From Bradyrhizobium sp. SZCCT0148 (lineage in GTDB: Bacteria > Pseudomonadota > Alphaproteobacteria > Rhizobiales > Xanthobacteraceae): a DNA stretch of 64,000 nt. The translations under genes and the position numbers were made by a program. The notes under the pieces were generated by a model. The model searched no databases. It saw only the letters and a program-made list of their open reading frames with translations, and had not been told where the DNA came from. The DNA lies in contig NZ_JAFCKT010000013.1 in the NCBI RefSeq assembly GCF_018129985.1, positions 100,822-164,821 of the forward strand. Direction: 5' to 3'. This document shows, piece after piece, positions 24,733-33,347 of this stretch. How positions within the stretch are numbered: position 1 is the first letter of the stretch; every line of letters starts with the position of its first letter.

Positions 24733-26067
24733 ATGACTGATAGTCCCATTCGCCGTGGCCTTTCACGCCGTGGCCTGCTGCAGACCACGGCGGGTCTCAT
24801 CGGCGGCTCGGTGCTGCCCGCGATGCCGTCCTTTGCCGAGGACAAGCCGGCGATCGGTACCTATCCCGCGGGCGTCTCGGGTTCCACCGCCTTCATCGGC
24901 ATCTCGGTGCCGCGCACCGGCACCTATGCCGTGCAGGGCGAAGACGAGCTCAAGGGCTATCAACTCGCGATCGAGCACATCAACGAGGGCCATGAGCTGA
25001 TCAAGAAGATCTCGCCCAAGACCAGCAAGGGCGTGCTCGGCAAGGAACTGAAGTTCGGCGTCGCGGATTCCGCTGCCAAGCCGAACGAGGCTGTGCAGGC
25101 GCAGCAGCGCTTCATCAGCGAGAACAAGGCGATCATGATCACCGGCGGCACGTCGAGCGCGGTGGCGGTCGCGCTCAACAAGCTCGCCCAGCGCGAGCAT
25201 GTGATATTCGTGTGTGGCATCTCAGGCTCGAACGACACCACCGGAAAGGACTGCGTCCGGTACGGTTTTCGCCAGAACTTCTTCGGTCAGACGGCCGCGG
25301 CGGCGATCGGCCCCATCATGGTCAAGGAATTCGGCAAGGCGAAGAAGGCGGCATATCTCACGCCGGACTACACCTACGGTCACACCGTCACGAAGTCGAT
25401 GCAGGACTTCCTCGCGACCGCAGGCTGGACCACCGTGACCAACCAGGTCGCGCCGCTCGGGGCGCCCGACTACTCCTCTTATCTTCTGAACGTTGCGAAC
25501 TCAGGCGCCGACGTTCTGATTAACGTCAACTGGGGCCACGACGCGGTGCTGTCGACCCAGCAGGCCAAGCAGTTCGGCGTGCTCGACAAGATGAAGCTGG
25601 TCGTCCCGTATCAGGTGCCGTTCATCGCGCGCGAGACCGGCGGCCTGATGCAACGCGTCTACGCCGCTACCGACTATTGGTGGACGCTCGAGGACAAGTT
25701 CCCGCTGGCCAAGATGTTCAACGAGGCCTTCGAGAAGAAGTACGGCTACAAGCCGGAATGGGGCGCCGAGAACGCCTATGTCAGTTTCGCGCACTGGGCC
25801 CGCATGTGCGAGCAGGCCGGCAGCTTCAATCCGCCCGATGTGATCAAGGCCTATGAGAAGGGCGAGACGATCCCCTCGCTCGTCGGCGACGTGCACTACC
25901 GTCCCGAAGACCATCAGTGCGTCCGCCCCGTGATCATCGTCAAGGGCAAGCAGCAGAAGGACATGAAGAGCAAGGAAGACTGGTACGACGTCGTCGAGAT
26001 CGTGCCGGGCGAAGGCCTGATGCAGAAGCCGGACGCGTTCGGCTGCCATCTCGGCGACTATAGCTGA
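24733..26067 (+). CDS. ABC transporter substrate-binding protein, branched-chain amino acid/amide type (first of two)
   Basis: 444 residues from the ATG at 24733 with GGAGGAAACGATC in front; earlier in-frame starts lack a ribosome site. The N-terminus has twin arginines (SRRGLLQTTAGLIGGS, then SFAEDKP), a Tat-type export signal. The mature part is a type I periplasmic-binding fold (ISVPRTGTYAVQGEDELKGY, TGGTSSAVAVALNKLAQREH, AAYLTPDYTYGHTVTKSMQD). It should capture the ligand for the LivH/LivM-LivG/LivF complex. The ligand is unknown; this family binds amino acids, amides, urea or aromatic acids. Confidence 0.9.
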   Translation: MTDSPIRRGLSRRGLLQTTAGLIGGSVLPAMPSFAEDKPAIGTYPAGVSGSTAFIGISVPRTGTYAVQGEDELKGYQLAIEHINEGHELIKKISPKTSKGVLGKELKFGVADSAAKPNEAVQAQQRFISENKAIMITGGTSSAVAVALNKLAQREHVIFVCGISGSNDTTGKDCVRYGFRQNFFGQTAAAAIGPIMVKEFGKAKKAAYLTPDYTYGHTVTKSMQDFLATAGWTTVTNQVAPLGAPDYSSYLLNVANSGADVLINVNWGHDAVLSTQQAKQFGVLDKMKLVVPYQVPFIARETGGLMQRVYAATDYWWTLEDKFPLAKMFNEAFEKKYGYKPEWGAENAYVSFAHWARMCEQAGSFNPPDVIKAYEKGETIPSLVGDVHYRPEDHQCVRPVIIVKGKQQKDMKSKEDWYDVVEIVPGEGLMQKPDAFGCHLGDYS

Positions 26068-26084
26068 GCCAGTGCGTTTCTCCC

Positions 26085-26131
26085 GTGACGCCGTAGGCCC
26101 CTTCCGGCTCCTGCGGCGTCACCTTGTTTTT
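26085..26131 (+). terminator. Hairpin plus T-run between the binding-protein and permease genes
   Basis: GTGACGCCGTAGG pairs with CCTGCGGCGTCAC (one G-U wobble) around a 12-base loop, followed within two bases by TTGTTTTT. Placed inside the operon, it would let the binding protein be made in excess over the membrane subunits, either by partial termination or by protecting the upstream mRNA. Confidence 0.7.
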
Positions 26132-26168
26132 GGTGCGCGCACTAGGGTGCCACAACCGTGATCATTGC

Positions 26169-27044
26169 ATGATTAGTTGGCCTAACCTCATTTCGCAGCT
26201 GTTCAACGGTCTGGCGCTCGGCGCACTGCTCGCGCTGATCAGCTCCGGCTTGACCATCATCTACGGCACGCTCGGCGTGCTCAACCTCGCGCATGGTGCG
26301 ATGTTCATGATCGGCGGCTATGCCGGCTTCGTCGCCTACCAGTACACTGAATCGTTCATCCTCGCCGTGATCGCAGGCTCGCTGTTCGTGATGCTGCTCG
26401 GCGTAGCGATGGAACGTCTCATCATCCGCCACTTCTATCATCGCCCGCACGAAGACCAGCTGCTCGTGACCTTCGGGCTCGGCATCTGCTTCGTCGAGCT
26501 GGTGCGTCTGGTGTTCTCGAGTCAATCGCAGATCGTGCCGCCGCCGGCGCTGTTCCGGGGCATCACCAATCTCGGCTTCATGTTCTATCCCACCTACCGT
26601 CTCGCCGTAGTCGGCATCGTCGCGATCGCGCTCGGTGCGCTGTTCCTGGTCCTGTACCGCACCCGGCTCGGCATGATTGTGCGCGCCGGCATCGAGGATT
26701 CGGTGATGGTCGATTCGCTCGGCATCAACGTCTATCGCGTCTTCATGGTCGTATTCGGCATCGGCGCAATGGCCGCCGGCTTTGCCGGCATCGTCAACGC
26801 GCCCGTGGTGTCGCTGACACCGGGCATAGGTGACGACATCCTGGTCCAGACCTTCGTGGTGGTGGTGATCGGCGGCGTCGGCTCGTTCCCCGGCGCGATC
26901 CTCGGTGGCCTGATCGCCGGTGAGATCATCAGCGTCACCTCCATGTTCAACCCCGGCTATGCCTATGTGATGCTGTTTGCGGCGATGACGCTCGTGCTCG
27001 TGGTGCGACCGCATGGCCTGCTCGGCGCGCAGGGCCGCGAATAA
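26169..27044 (+). CDS. livH: LivH-type ABC permease
   Basis: 291 residues from the ATG at 26169. Eight or so hydrophobic helices with the LivH landmarks: NGLALGALLALISSGLTIIY, GVLNLAHGAMFMIGGYAGF near the N-terminus, the EAA-like cytoplasmic loop, and VVVIGGVGSFPGAILGGLIAGE near the C-terminus. It forms the inner-membrane channel with the LivM half of the next gene. It is separated from the upstream binding-protein gene by a terminator-like hairpin. Confidence 0.92.
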   Translation: MISWPNLISQLFNGLALGALLALISSGLTIIYGTLGVLNLAHGAMFMIGGYAGFVAYQYTESFILAVIAGSLFVMLLGVAMERLIIRHFYHRPHEDQLLVTFGLGICFVELVRLVFSSQSQIVPPPALFRGITNLGFMFYPTYRLAVVGIVAIALGALFLVLYRTRLGMIVRAGIEDSVMVDSLGINVYRVFMVVFGIGAMAAGFAGIVNAPVVSLTPGIGDDILVQTFVVVVIGGVGSFPGAILGGLIAGEIISVTSMFNPGYAYVMLFAAMTLVLVVRPHGLLGAQGRE

Positions 27045-27055
27045 GTGATCCGCTG

Positions 27056-28903
27056 ATGCTCAAGCAACGCCCGTTCCTGACCGAGACACTGACGGCCATC
27101 GGCCTGATCGTGGCTCCCTTCGTGCTGCCTCACCTTGGCTTCGCGCCCAACACGGTGAACCGGATCCTGGTCTGGGGCCTGTTCGGCCTCGGCTTCGACA
27201 TCCTGTTCGGCTTCACGGGCCTGCTGTCGTTCGGCCAGTCCGCCTTCTACGGCACCGGCGGCTTCGTCGCCGCTTACCTGCTGACCCGCGCCGGCTTCAG
27301 CAACGTGCTGGGCGCGCTGGTCATCGGCATGATCGCGGCGGCGGCGACCGGCTATCTGATCGGCCTGATTGCGCTGCGCCGCACCGGCATCTACTTCGCC
27401 ATGATCACGGTGGCGATCGCGGAGGTGTTCTTCTTCGTCGAGTTCAATCCGCTCTCCGATTTCACCGGCGGCGAGAACGGACTGCCGGGCGTGCCGACCC
27501 CGAGCTTCAATCTCGGCTTCACCACCATCCACTTCACCAATGGCTGGTCGCTCTATCAATTCATCGCGCTGTGCTATTTCGTCGGCGTCATCATCGCGCT
27601 CAGGATCGTGCGCTCGCCGGTCGGCGCAATTCTGAGCGCGATCCGGGACAATCCGCTGCGTGCCACCGCCGTCGGCCACAATATCCACGGCTACAAGCTG
27701 ACCGCCTTCGTGATCGCCGCCGCTTACGCGGGCTTCGCCGGCGGCCTGCTCGGGGTGCTCCAGGCCTTCATGCCGCCCGACGCCTTCACCTTCGACACCT
27801 CCGGCCAGCTCGTGATGCAGACAGCGATCGGCGGAAGGGCCACGCTGTTCGGCCCGCTGGTCGGCGCAACGGTGTGGCTGTTCCTGCAGGATTTCCTCCA
27901 GTCCGCGCTCGGCTTGGGCGCAGCCTGGAAGCTCGTGCTCGGCGTCGTGTTCGTGCTGCTGGTCTGCTTCCTGCGCGGCGGCATCGTCGGAGGGATTTCC
28001 GATCTCTATCGCCTCGCTTCAGGCAGGCGCAAGCGGACGGAAGACGAGACTGAAGGAGACGCGACCGACACCGAGGCGAAGCAGGAATCCCCGTCGGCGC
28101 CGATGCTGGCCAAGGAGGTCGAGCATCCAGCTTATTCCGGACCGATCCTCAAAGCCACCGGCCTCACCAAGCGTTATGGCGGCCTCGTCGCCAACAGCGA
28201 CATTGATTTCAGCGTCGATCAGGGCGAGCTGCGAGGCATCATCGGTCCAAACGGCGCCGGCAAGTCGACCTTCTTCAAGATGCTGACCTGCGAGGTCGCG
28301 CCGACATCGGGCCAGATCGTGTTCGAAGGCCGCGACATCACAGGCCTGAAGGTCACGGAGGTTTGCCAGCTCGGGCTCACCAAGAGCTACCAAGTCAACC
28401 AGCTCTTCACCGGCCTCACGGTACGAGAGAACCTGACGATCGCCGCGCTCGCCGAGCTGCGCGGCAAGTTCCGCCTCGATCTGTTCCGCACGCTTGCCGG
28501 CGTCAAGGGCCTGACGGAGCAGGTGGAGCACACGCTCGCTTTGGTGAACCTGACCCGCCGCGCCGACACGCCCGTGTCCGAGCTCGCCTATGGCGAGAAG
28601 CGCAGGCTGGAGATCGGCCTTGCGCTCGCCACGTCGCCGCGCCTCCTGCTGCTCGACGAACCGCTCGCCGGCATGAGCCCGCGCGAGCGGGTGGAGACCG
28701 TCGAGCTGCTGAAATCGATCGCGCGCGGCCGCACCATGATCATCATCGACCACGACATGGATTCGCTGTTCGAGCTGGTCGAGCGCGTGACCGTGCTCCA
28801 GGAAGGCCGCGTGCTGGTGTCCGGCACGCCTGAAGAGATCAAGACCAACGCCGCGGTGCAGGAAGCCTATCTCGGCGGCGTGCATGGAGAGATCGCCGCA
28901 TGA
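27056..28903 (+). CDS. LivM-LivG fusion: ABC permease joined to ATPase
   Basis: 615 residues. Residues 1-~325 are a LivM permease (LFGLGFDILFGFTGLLSFGQSAFYGTGGF, ISAIRDNPLRATAVGHNIHGYK, GGRATLFGPLVGAT). A charged ~35-residue linker (RRKRTEDETEGDATDTEAKQ...) follows, then a LivG ATPase (~361-615). The ATPase has Walker A GPNGAGKST near 398, Q-loop region TKSYQVNQLF, signature SELAYGEKRRLEIGLAL, Walker B LLLLDEPLAGMSP and switch His in IIDHDMDSLFEL. One chain therefore supplies a transmembrane half and a nucleotide-binding half. Its stop overlaps the livF start by 4 bases. Confidence 0.93.
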   Translation: MLKQRPFLTETLTAIGLIVAPFVLPHLGFAPNTVNRILVWGLFGLGFDILFGFTGLLSFGQSAFYGTGGFVAAYLLTRAGFSNVLGALVIGMIAAAATGYLIGLIALRRTGIYFAMITVAIAEVFFFVEFNPLSDFTGGENGLPGVPTPSFNLGFTTIHFTNGWSLYQFIALCYFVGVIIALRIVRSPVGAILSAIRDNPLRATAVGHNIHGYKLTAFVIAAAYAGFAGGLLGVLQAFMPPDAFTFDTSGQLVMQTAIGGRATLFGPLVGATVWLFLQDFLQSALGLGAAWKLVLGVVFVLLVCFLRGGIVGGISDLYRLASGRRKRTEDETEGDATDTEAKQESPSAPMLAKEVEHPAYSGPILKATGLTKRYGGLVANSDIDFSVDQGELRGIIGPNGAGKSTFFKMLTCEVAPTSGQIVFEGRDITGLKVTEVCQLGLTKSYQVNQLFTGLTVRENLTIAALAELRGKFRLDLFRTLAGVKGLTEQVEHTLALVNLTRRADTPVSELAYGEKRRLEIGLALATSPRLLLLDEPLAGMSPRERVETVELLKSIARGRTMIIIDHDMDSLFELVERVTVLQEGRVLVSGTPEEIKTNAAVQEAYLGGVHGEIAA

Positions 28904-29598
28904 GCCTGATCGAGGTCCACGGCCTGAACAGCTATTACGGGGACTCGCACATCCTGTTTGACGTCGCCCTGCGCGTCGAGCGTCACGAGGTCGTGGCGCT
29001 GCTAGGCCGGAATGGGGCCGGCAAGAGCACGACGCTGAAGAGCCTGATGGGCGTTGTAACGCCGCGTAGCGGCACCGTGAAGTTCGACGGCATCGACATC
29101 GCTGGACGCAGAAGCCACAAGATCGCGCAGACGGGCATGCAGCTGGTGCACGAGGAACGCCGGATATTCGGCAGCCTTTCAGTGGAGGAGAACATCCTCC
29201 TTGCCGGGCTCACCGCGCCGAAGCGTTGGCCGCTCGGCCGCATCTATGAGATGTTTCCCCGGCTGAAGGAGCGTCGCAGCAACCGCGGCACCGAACTCTC
29301 CGGCGGGGAGCAGCAGATGCTTGCGATCGCGCGGGCGCTGGTGCGTGATCCCAAGATCGTGCTGCTGGACGAGCCGTTCGAGGGTCTTGCACCCGTGATC
29401 GTCCACGACCTCGTCAAGGCCTGCCGCGATCTGGCGGCTGCGGGGCAGACCATCGTGCTGGTCGAGCAGAATCTCGCGGCGACGCTGGCCTTGGCGAGCC
29501 GGATCTACATCATCAACAACGGCCACATTGTACATGAGGGGCCGGCACTGGAGCTGAAGGCGCAGCCGGAGCTGCTGCAGCGCTATCTCGGCGTCTAA
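28900..29598 (+). CDS. livF: LivF-type ABC ATPase
   Basis: 232 residues. Walker A is GRNGAGKST (about 37-45), then the LivF-typical LVHEERRIFGSLSVEENILLA, signature LSGGEQQMLAIARAL, Walker B IVLLDEPFEGLAP and switch His region replaced by the family's VEQN. It pairs with the LivG half of the preceding fusion to power import. Its ATG overlaps the fusion gene's TGA, implying coupled translation. Confidence 0.94.
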   Translation: MSLIEVHGLNSYYGDSHILFDVALRVERHEVVALLGRNGAGKSTTLKSLMGVVTPRSGTVKFDGIDIAGRRSHKIAQTGMQLVHEERRIFGSLSVEENILLAGLTAPKRWPLGRIYEMFPRLKERRSNRGTELSGGEQQMLAIARALVRDPKIVLLDEPFEGLAPVIVHDLVKACRDLAAAGQTIVLVEQNLAATLALASRIYIINNGHIVHEGPALELKAQPELLQRYLGV

Positions 29599-29691
29599 TT
29601 GGTCCCGCGGGCGGCGAGAACGAAACATCGTCGAAATCGACGCAACGTCTTCACTACGCGCGCCAAAATTCAACATTGGAGGAACGCTGTT

Positions 29692-30900
29692 ATGAAATAC
29701 ATCGCGCTAAGAACTATCCCCTGGTTGCTCGCAGCGTCCGTGGCAGCGGCGACAGCCGGACACGCTGCCGAAAACAAGGTCGTGATCGGCGATATCGACG
29801 ACATGTCCGGCCTCTATGCCGATGTCATCGGCCCCGGTGGCGTCGAGGCTGCGAAGATGGCGATCGATGATTTCGGCGGCAGCGTGCTCGGCAATAAGAT
29901 CGAATTCATGGTATCCGATCACCAGAACAAGCCCGACGTCGGAGCTCAAAAGTTCCGTGAATGGGCAGATCGCGATGGCGTTACGATGATTCTCGGCGGA
30001 TCGAACACGGGAGTCAGCCTGGCGATGAACAATGTCGCCAGGGAAAAGAAGGTCCCATTCATTGCCATTGGCGCAGCCGGCGCGTCATTGACCGGCAAGG
30101 ACTGCACACCGTACACGGTGCACTACGTCTACGACACTACGGCACTCGGCAACGGCACCGCCAAGACGATGGTGAAACAGGGCGGCAAAACCTGGTTCTT
30201 TCTCACGGCCGACTATGCCTTCGGCACTCAGTTGCAGGATTCCGCCTCGAAGGTAGTCGAGGCCAATGGCGGCAAGGTGATAGGCGCCGTACGCGTTCCG
30301 CTTTCGACGTCAGATTTTTCAAGCTATCTGCTCCAGGCACAAAATACCGGCGCACAGGTGCTTGGACTTGCCAATGCCGGCAACGACTTCACTAATTCGA
30401 TCAAGGCTGCCGACGAGTTCGGGATCGCCAAGACGATGAAGCCCGCCGCATTGCTCGCCTTCGTTAGCGACATTCACAGCCTCGGCCTCAAGACTGCACA
30501 GGGCCTCTATCTCACTACTGCCTGGTATTGGGATCTCAACGACAAGACCCGCACCTTCGCCAAGCGCTATTATGAAAAGACCAAGCGTGAGCCGACAATG
30601 AATCAGGCGGGCTATTATTCGGCGACTATGACCTACCTCAACGCCGTCAAAGCCGCCGGCTCGACCAATTCAGAGAAGGTGATGGCTGAGCTCAAGAAGA
30701 TGAAGATTGACGACATGTTCACCAGCAGCGGCAAGATCCGCGCCGATGGCCTGATGGAGCATGAGATGTATATCATGCAAGTAAAGAAGCCCGAGGAGTC
30801 CAAACAACCTTGGGATTATTACAAGCTGGTGCAGACTATGTCGGGCGAAGAGGCCTTCGGGAAGTTGTCCGAATCAGCTTGCCCGTTGGTTACGCATTGA
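29692..30900 (+). CDS. ABC transporter substrate-binding protein, branched-chain amino acid/amide type (second of two)
   Basis: 402 residues from the ATG at 29692, with TTGGAGGAACGCTGTT in front. A Sec signal peptide (about 1-24, WLLAASVAAATAGHAAE) is followed by the type I binding fold: IDDMSGLYADVIGPGGVEAA, SDHQNKPDVGAQKFREWADR, GGSNTGVSLAMNNVA and FFLTADYAFGTQLQD. It is clearly different in sequence and export route from the first binding protein, so the importer may use two ligand sets. It closes the operon. Confidence 0.9.
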   Translation: MKYIALRTIPWLLAASVAAATAGHAAENKVVIGDIDDMSGLYADVIGPGGVEAAKMAIDDFGGSVLGNKIEFMVSDHQNKPDVGAQKFREWADRDGVTMILGGSNTGVSLAMNNVAREKKVPFIAIGAAGASLTGKDCTPYTVHYVYDTTALGNGTAKTMVKQGGKTWFFLTADYAFGTQLQDSASKVVEANGGKVIGAVRVPLSTSDFSSYLLQAQNTGAQVLGLANAGNDFTNSIKAADEFGIAKTMKPAALLAFVSDIHSLGLKTAQGLYLTTAWYWDLNDKTRTFAKRYYEKTKREPTMNQAGYYSATMTYLNAVKAAGSTNSEKVMAELKKMKIDDMFTSSGKIRADGLMEHEMYIMQVKKPEESKQPWDYYKLVQTMSGEEAFGKLSESACPLVTH

Positions 30901-31229
30901 TAGCCACACGGTCGACCTGAAAAGATGCTTGCTCAAACGACGCATCCACGATGCGCCAATATCTGGCGAACTGCTTTCCCGGAGCATCTTGAGAATAGGC
31001 GTTTCCAGAGACGCAATCAGAGCGGCCACCTTCAGATCGAGGACGCTCTGTCGGACACGCGTGGCGGAGCAGGCTTGCTGCCGATCCAAGCCCATCGTCG
31101 AGTGCACGAAAACGGTGGTATTGGTCCAGTGGTCGCATCCAATGTAGCCCGTTGTAGCCCCGAGGGTGCCGTTTCGGGAAGAAAGGAAAAAGGTCGGGCT
31201 ACATTTTAGAGCTAAGCCATTGTAAACAC
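30901..31229. other. Intergenic region, possibly holding a worn gene fragment
   Basis: 329 bases between the second binding protein and tRNA-Thr. A minus-strand frame (about 30900-31130) reads like protein (RVRQSVLDLKVAALIASLET, LSKHLFRSTVWLS), but it has no start, and its open frame runs on through the tRNA. I do not recognise it. It could be the eroded end of a lost gene. Confidence 0.3.
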
Positions 31230-31232
31230 TGG

Positions 31233-31304
31233 TGCCGGCTGAGGGGATTGAACCCCCGACCTTCGGTTTACAAAACCGCTGCTCTACCGCTGAGCTAAGC
31301 CGGC
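31233..31304 (-). tRNA. tRNA-Thr (anticodon UGU)
   Basis: On the minus strand, GCCGGCT...AGCCGGC acceptor arms frame TAGCTCAGCGGTAGAGCA (D arm), a CGGTTTTGTAAACCG anticodon arm with anticodon TGT, and GGGGGTTCAATCCCC (T arm). The discriminator is A, and CCA is encoded at 31232-31230. Confidence 0.95.
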
Positions 31305-31474
31305 GACGCCTGACGATCCGGGGAGGGGCCGGCATGGGCCGGGGTTGTCCACCCGTCGCGCCGCCGCAATACCAGACTTGATCGGAAAGTGCCAGAACCG
31401 GGAAAGCCGTCGCAGCCGACATGAATCAGGCGGCCCGGGGGCCGCCTGATCGCTCGCATCAGTTATGGATCGAC

Positions 31475-31981
31475 TTACTGGCAGATGTGCCGACGGCCGT
31501 CTTCGCCCTTGAACCAGGTGCCGGGCGTGCAGACGAAGCCGTTACGCTGGGCGTAGCTGCGGGTGTCCCAGCCACGATTGTCCCAGCCGCGGTTATCCCA
31601 CGAGGTGTTCCAGCCATTGTCGGACGCATAGGAATCGTCCCAGGCGCGGAACGGCGCGCTGGCGATCGCGCCGGCGGTGCCGATCGCGGCGCCGGCAACA
31701 CCGGCTGCGACGTCGGTCGGCCAGAAGCCGGTGCGGCTCCTGTTCCAGTCGTTATTCCAGTCGCCATTGGTCTGGCGGTAGGAGTTGGTCTGACGGTAAG
31801 ACACGCGCTGATTGCGGTATCCACGATCGGTGTACGGATTGCCGGGACCAAGATTCTTGCAGTTCGCGTTGGGGAATTGCGCTGCGCAGCGGCCCGGTTC
31901 GTTCACGACGGCCTGCGCGTTGGCCGCGCCTGCCAGCATGGTCACTGCAATCGCCGTCGCTCCGAGAAGTTTGATGTTCAT
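31475..31981 (-). CDS. Small exported protein, Asn/Trp/Arg-rich with C-terminal cysteines
   Basis: 168 residues from the ATG at 31981. The signal peptide is about 1-22 (IKLLGATAIAVTMLAGAANAQ). The mature part has RCAAQFPNANCKNLGPGNPY, repeats of SYRQTN, a glycine/alanine hydrophobic patch (DVAAGVAGAAIGTAGAIASAP), repeated WDNRGWD units and a cysteine-containing end (GFVCTPGTWFKGEDGRRHIC). Four cysteines suggest periplasmic disulfides. Short exported proteins of this look recur in Bradyrhizobium; function unknown. Confidence 0.75.
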   Translation of the reverse strand: MNIKLLGATAIAVTMLAGAANAQAVVNEPGRCAAQFPNANCKNLGPGNPYTDRGYRNQRVSYRQTNSYRQTNGDWNNDWNRSRTGFWPTDVAAGVAGAAIGTAGAIASAPFRAWDDSYASDNGWNTSWDNRGWDNRGWDTRSYAQRNGFVCTPGTWFKGEDGRRHICQ

Positions 31982-32263
31982 GATTGTTTGTCTCCCAAAT
32001 TCTTGACGATGGCTAAACGCTGGCGGCGCCGGACGTTCCGCAAACACTGTCGATTTTCGCGAGTTGGTTGGTCAAACCGATGTGAGCACGGCACAGTTCC
32101 ATTCTGGCCGGATGCGCGCCGTTAACGCTTCACTGATGGGCTTGGCGGCATTTGAACGCCGCGCAATCCTTACACATTAGGCTTACCGGCAATTGGTGAG
32201 CGCGCCTTAACCCTCTTGTCGCCCCGATCGGGTAGGTTGCCGGCGCATAACCGGGATCCCTTG

Positions 32264-32743
32264 ATGCGTGTCGTAGCGCTTGCTGCCTTTCTGATCGGAC
32301 TGCCCGCGACGGCGTTTGCCGATAGCGGCTTCGATATCGTCGTCCCCGGCCGGCCCGGCGTGCCGATCATCATCAACAATATCGATGCGTCCTACGCCGT
32401 GGTCGAGGGTGTCTGGGGCCTGGGCAAGAATCAGCAGGTGCAGCCCACGATCTATGGCGGACGCTACGTCGCCGAGCGGCAGCCGACCGACGTCGGGCAT
32501 TATTATCCGACGATGGGCCTGCGCCCCGGCTATGGCCGGCTCGAGGTCGAGCCGCCCGCGAATCGCAAACTGCCGAAGCCCGCCGAGAGCTATTACCAGA
32601 GTTGGGGCGCGCAATCGGCGCCGCTGCCGGCGCAGATGAATGCGCCGGTCGATGCTCCGCCGGTGATCCTCGCGCCCGAGATCAACGATCGTCCGCGGCC
32701 ACCGCGACCGCGTGTCCAAGCCCCCGGCCGGCCGCCGGGTTAA
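32264..32743 (+). CDS. Small exported proline-rich protein
   Basis: 159 residues from the ATG at 32264; an upstream start at 32216 would bury the signal peptide. The signal peptide is about 1-19 (VVALAAFLIGLPATAFA). The mature protein starts SGFDIVVPGRPGVPIIINNI, has a Y/G/P-rich middle (TIYGGRYVAERQPTDVGHYY) and ends in proline/arginine-rich repeats. No family recognised. It is likely periplasmic. It sits 42 bases before another exported protein gene and may be co-transcribed with it. Confidence 0.75.
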   Translation: MRVVALAAFLIGLPATAFADSGFDIVVPGRPGVPIIINNIDASYAVVEGVWGLGKNQQVQPTIYGGRYVAERQPTDVGHYYPTMGLRPGYGRLEVEPPANRKLPKPAESYYQSWGAQSAPLPAQMNAPVDAPPVILAPEINDRPRPPRPRVQAPGRPPG

Positions 32744-32785
32744 GAAACGTCAAATCCAACAAACGGAAATCAACAGGAGAGAGTA

Positions 32786-33280
32786 ATGCGTCAGATGATT
32801 TCGGGACTGGTCGCGGCAGCTGCCGCGATGTTCGTCGCCACGGCACCCGCCGCGGCGTGCGGCTTCAACCCCTGCCAGCCGGTTGCGCCGGTCTATTCCG
32901 GCTGCAACACCGGTTGCGGCGGCTACGGCTATGGTGCCGGCTACGGCTATGGCGCCGCCTATGAGCGTCTCGCCGAGCCGACCACGCAATATTACTACGT
33001 CAACCAGGGTCCCACCTACACCGGCCCGGGCGCTTTCGCGCCGTATCCGACCTACCGTGAAGACGCGGTCGTCGCGCCCGCCAACTACGGCTATGGTTAT
33101 CGTGCTGCCGTCGCGCCGTATCATCGCCCGTACTACCGTCCGTACCGCTACGGCTACGGCCCGCGTGTCGGCTATCTGCCGCGCACGCATTACGGCTATG
33201 GCCCGCGCTATGGCTACGCCCACCGCCACGCGCCTGCGCCGTATTATGGCGGCCACCGCGTGCTGCGTCGCTACTACTGA
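32786..33280 (+). CDS. Exported tyrosine/glycine-rich protein
   Basis: 164 residues, ATG with CAGGAGAGAGTA in front. The signal peptide is about 1-24 (GLVAAAAAMFVATAPAAA). Next comes a four-cysteine cluster (CGFNPCQPVAPVYSGCNTGC) and then ~130 residues dominated by Y, G, R, P and H with YGYG and RPYR repeats. The composition suggests an extended, sticky surface or periplasmic protein. No enzymatic motif is seen. A strong terminator follows. Confidence 0.78.
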   Translation: MRQMISGLVAAAAAMFVATAPAAACGFNPCQPVAPVYSGCNTGCGGYGYGAGYGYGAAYERLAEPTTQYYYVNQGPTYTGPGAFAPYPTYREDAVVAPANYGYGYRAAVAPYHRPYYRPYRYGYGPRVGYLPRTHYGYGPRYGYAHRHAPAPYYGGHRVLRRYY

Positions 33281-33304
33281 TCTCTGATCGGTTGATCTGA
33301 CGAG

Positions 33305-33344
33305 ACGCCCGTTCGCGCGATGCGGACGGGCGTTTTGCTTTTTT
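33305..33344 (+). terminator. Intrinsic terminator
   Basis: ACGCCCGT and ACGGGCGT pair perfectly around a 13-base loop and run into TTTTGCTTTTTT. It ends the transcript of the exported-protein genes and faces the convergent rlmB-type gene. Confidence 0.9.
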
Positions 33345-33347
33345 GAA

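Noticed and set aside
26142..27014. 290-codon minus-strand ORF antisense to livH
   Set aside because: It is His/Asp/Glu/Arg-rich, the typical antisense shadow of hydrophobic codons.
30890..31422. Minus-strand ORF running through tRNA-Thr
   Set aside because: It crosses a complete tRNA gene; only its first part looks protein-like, and that has no start codon or known family.
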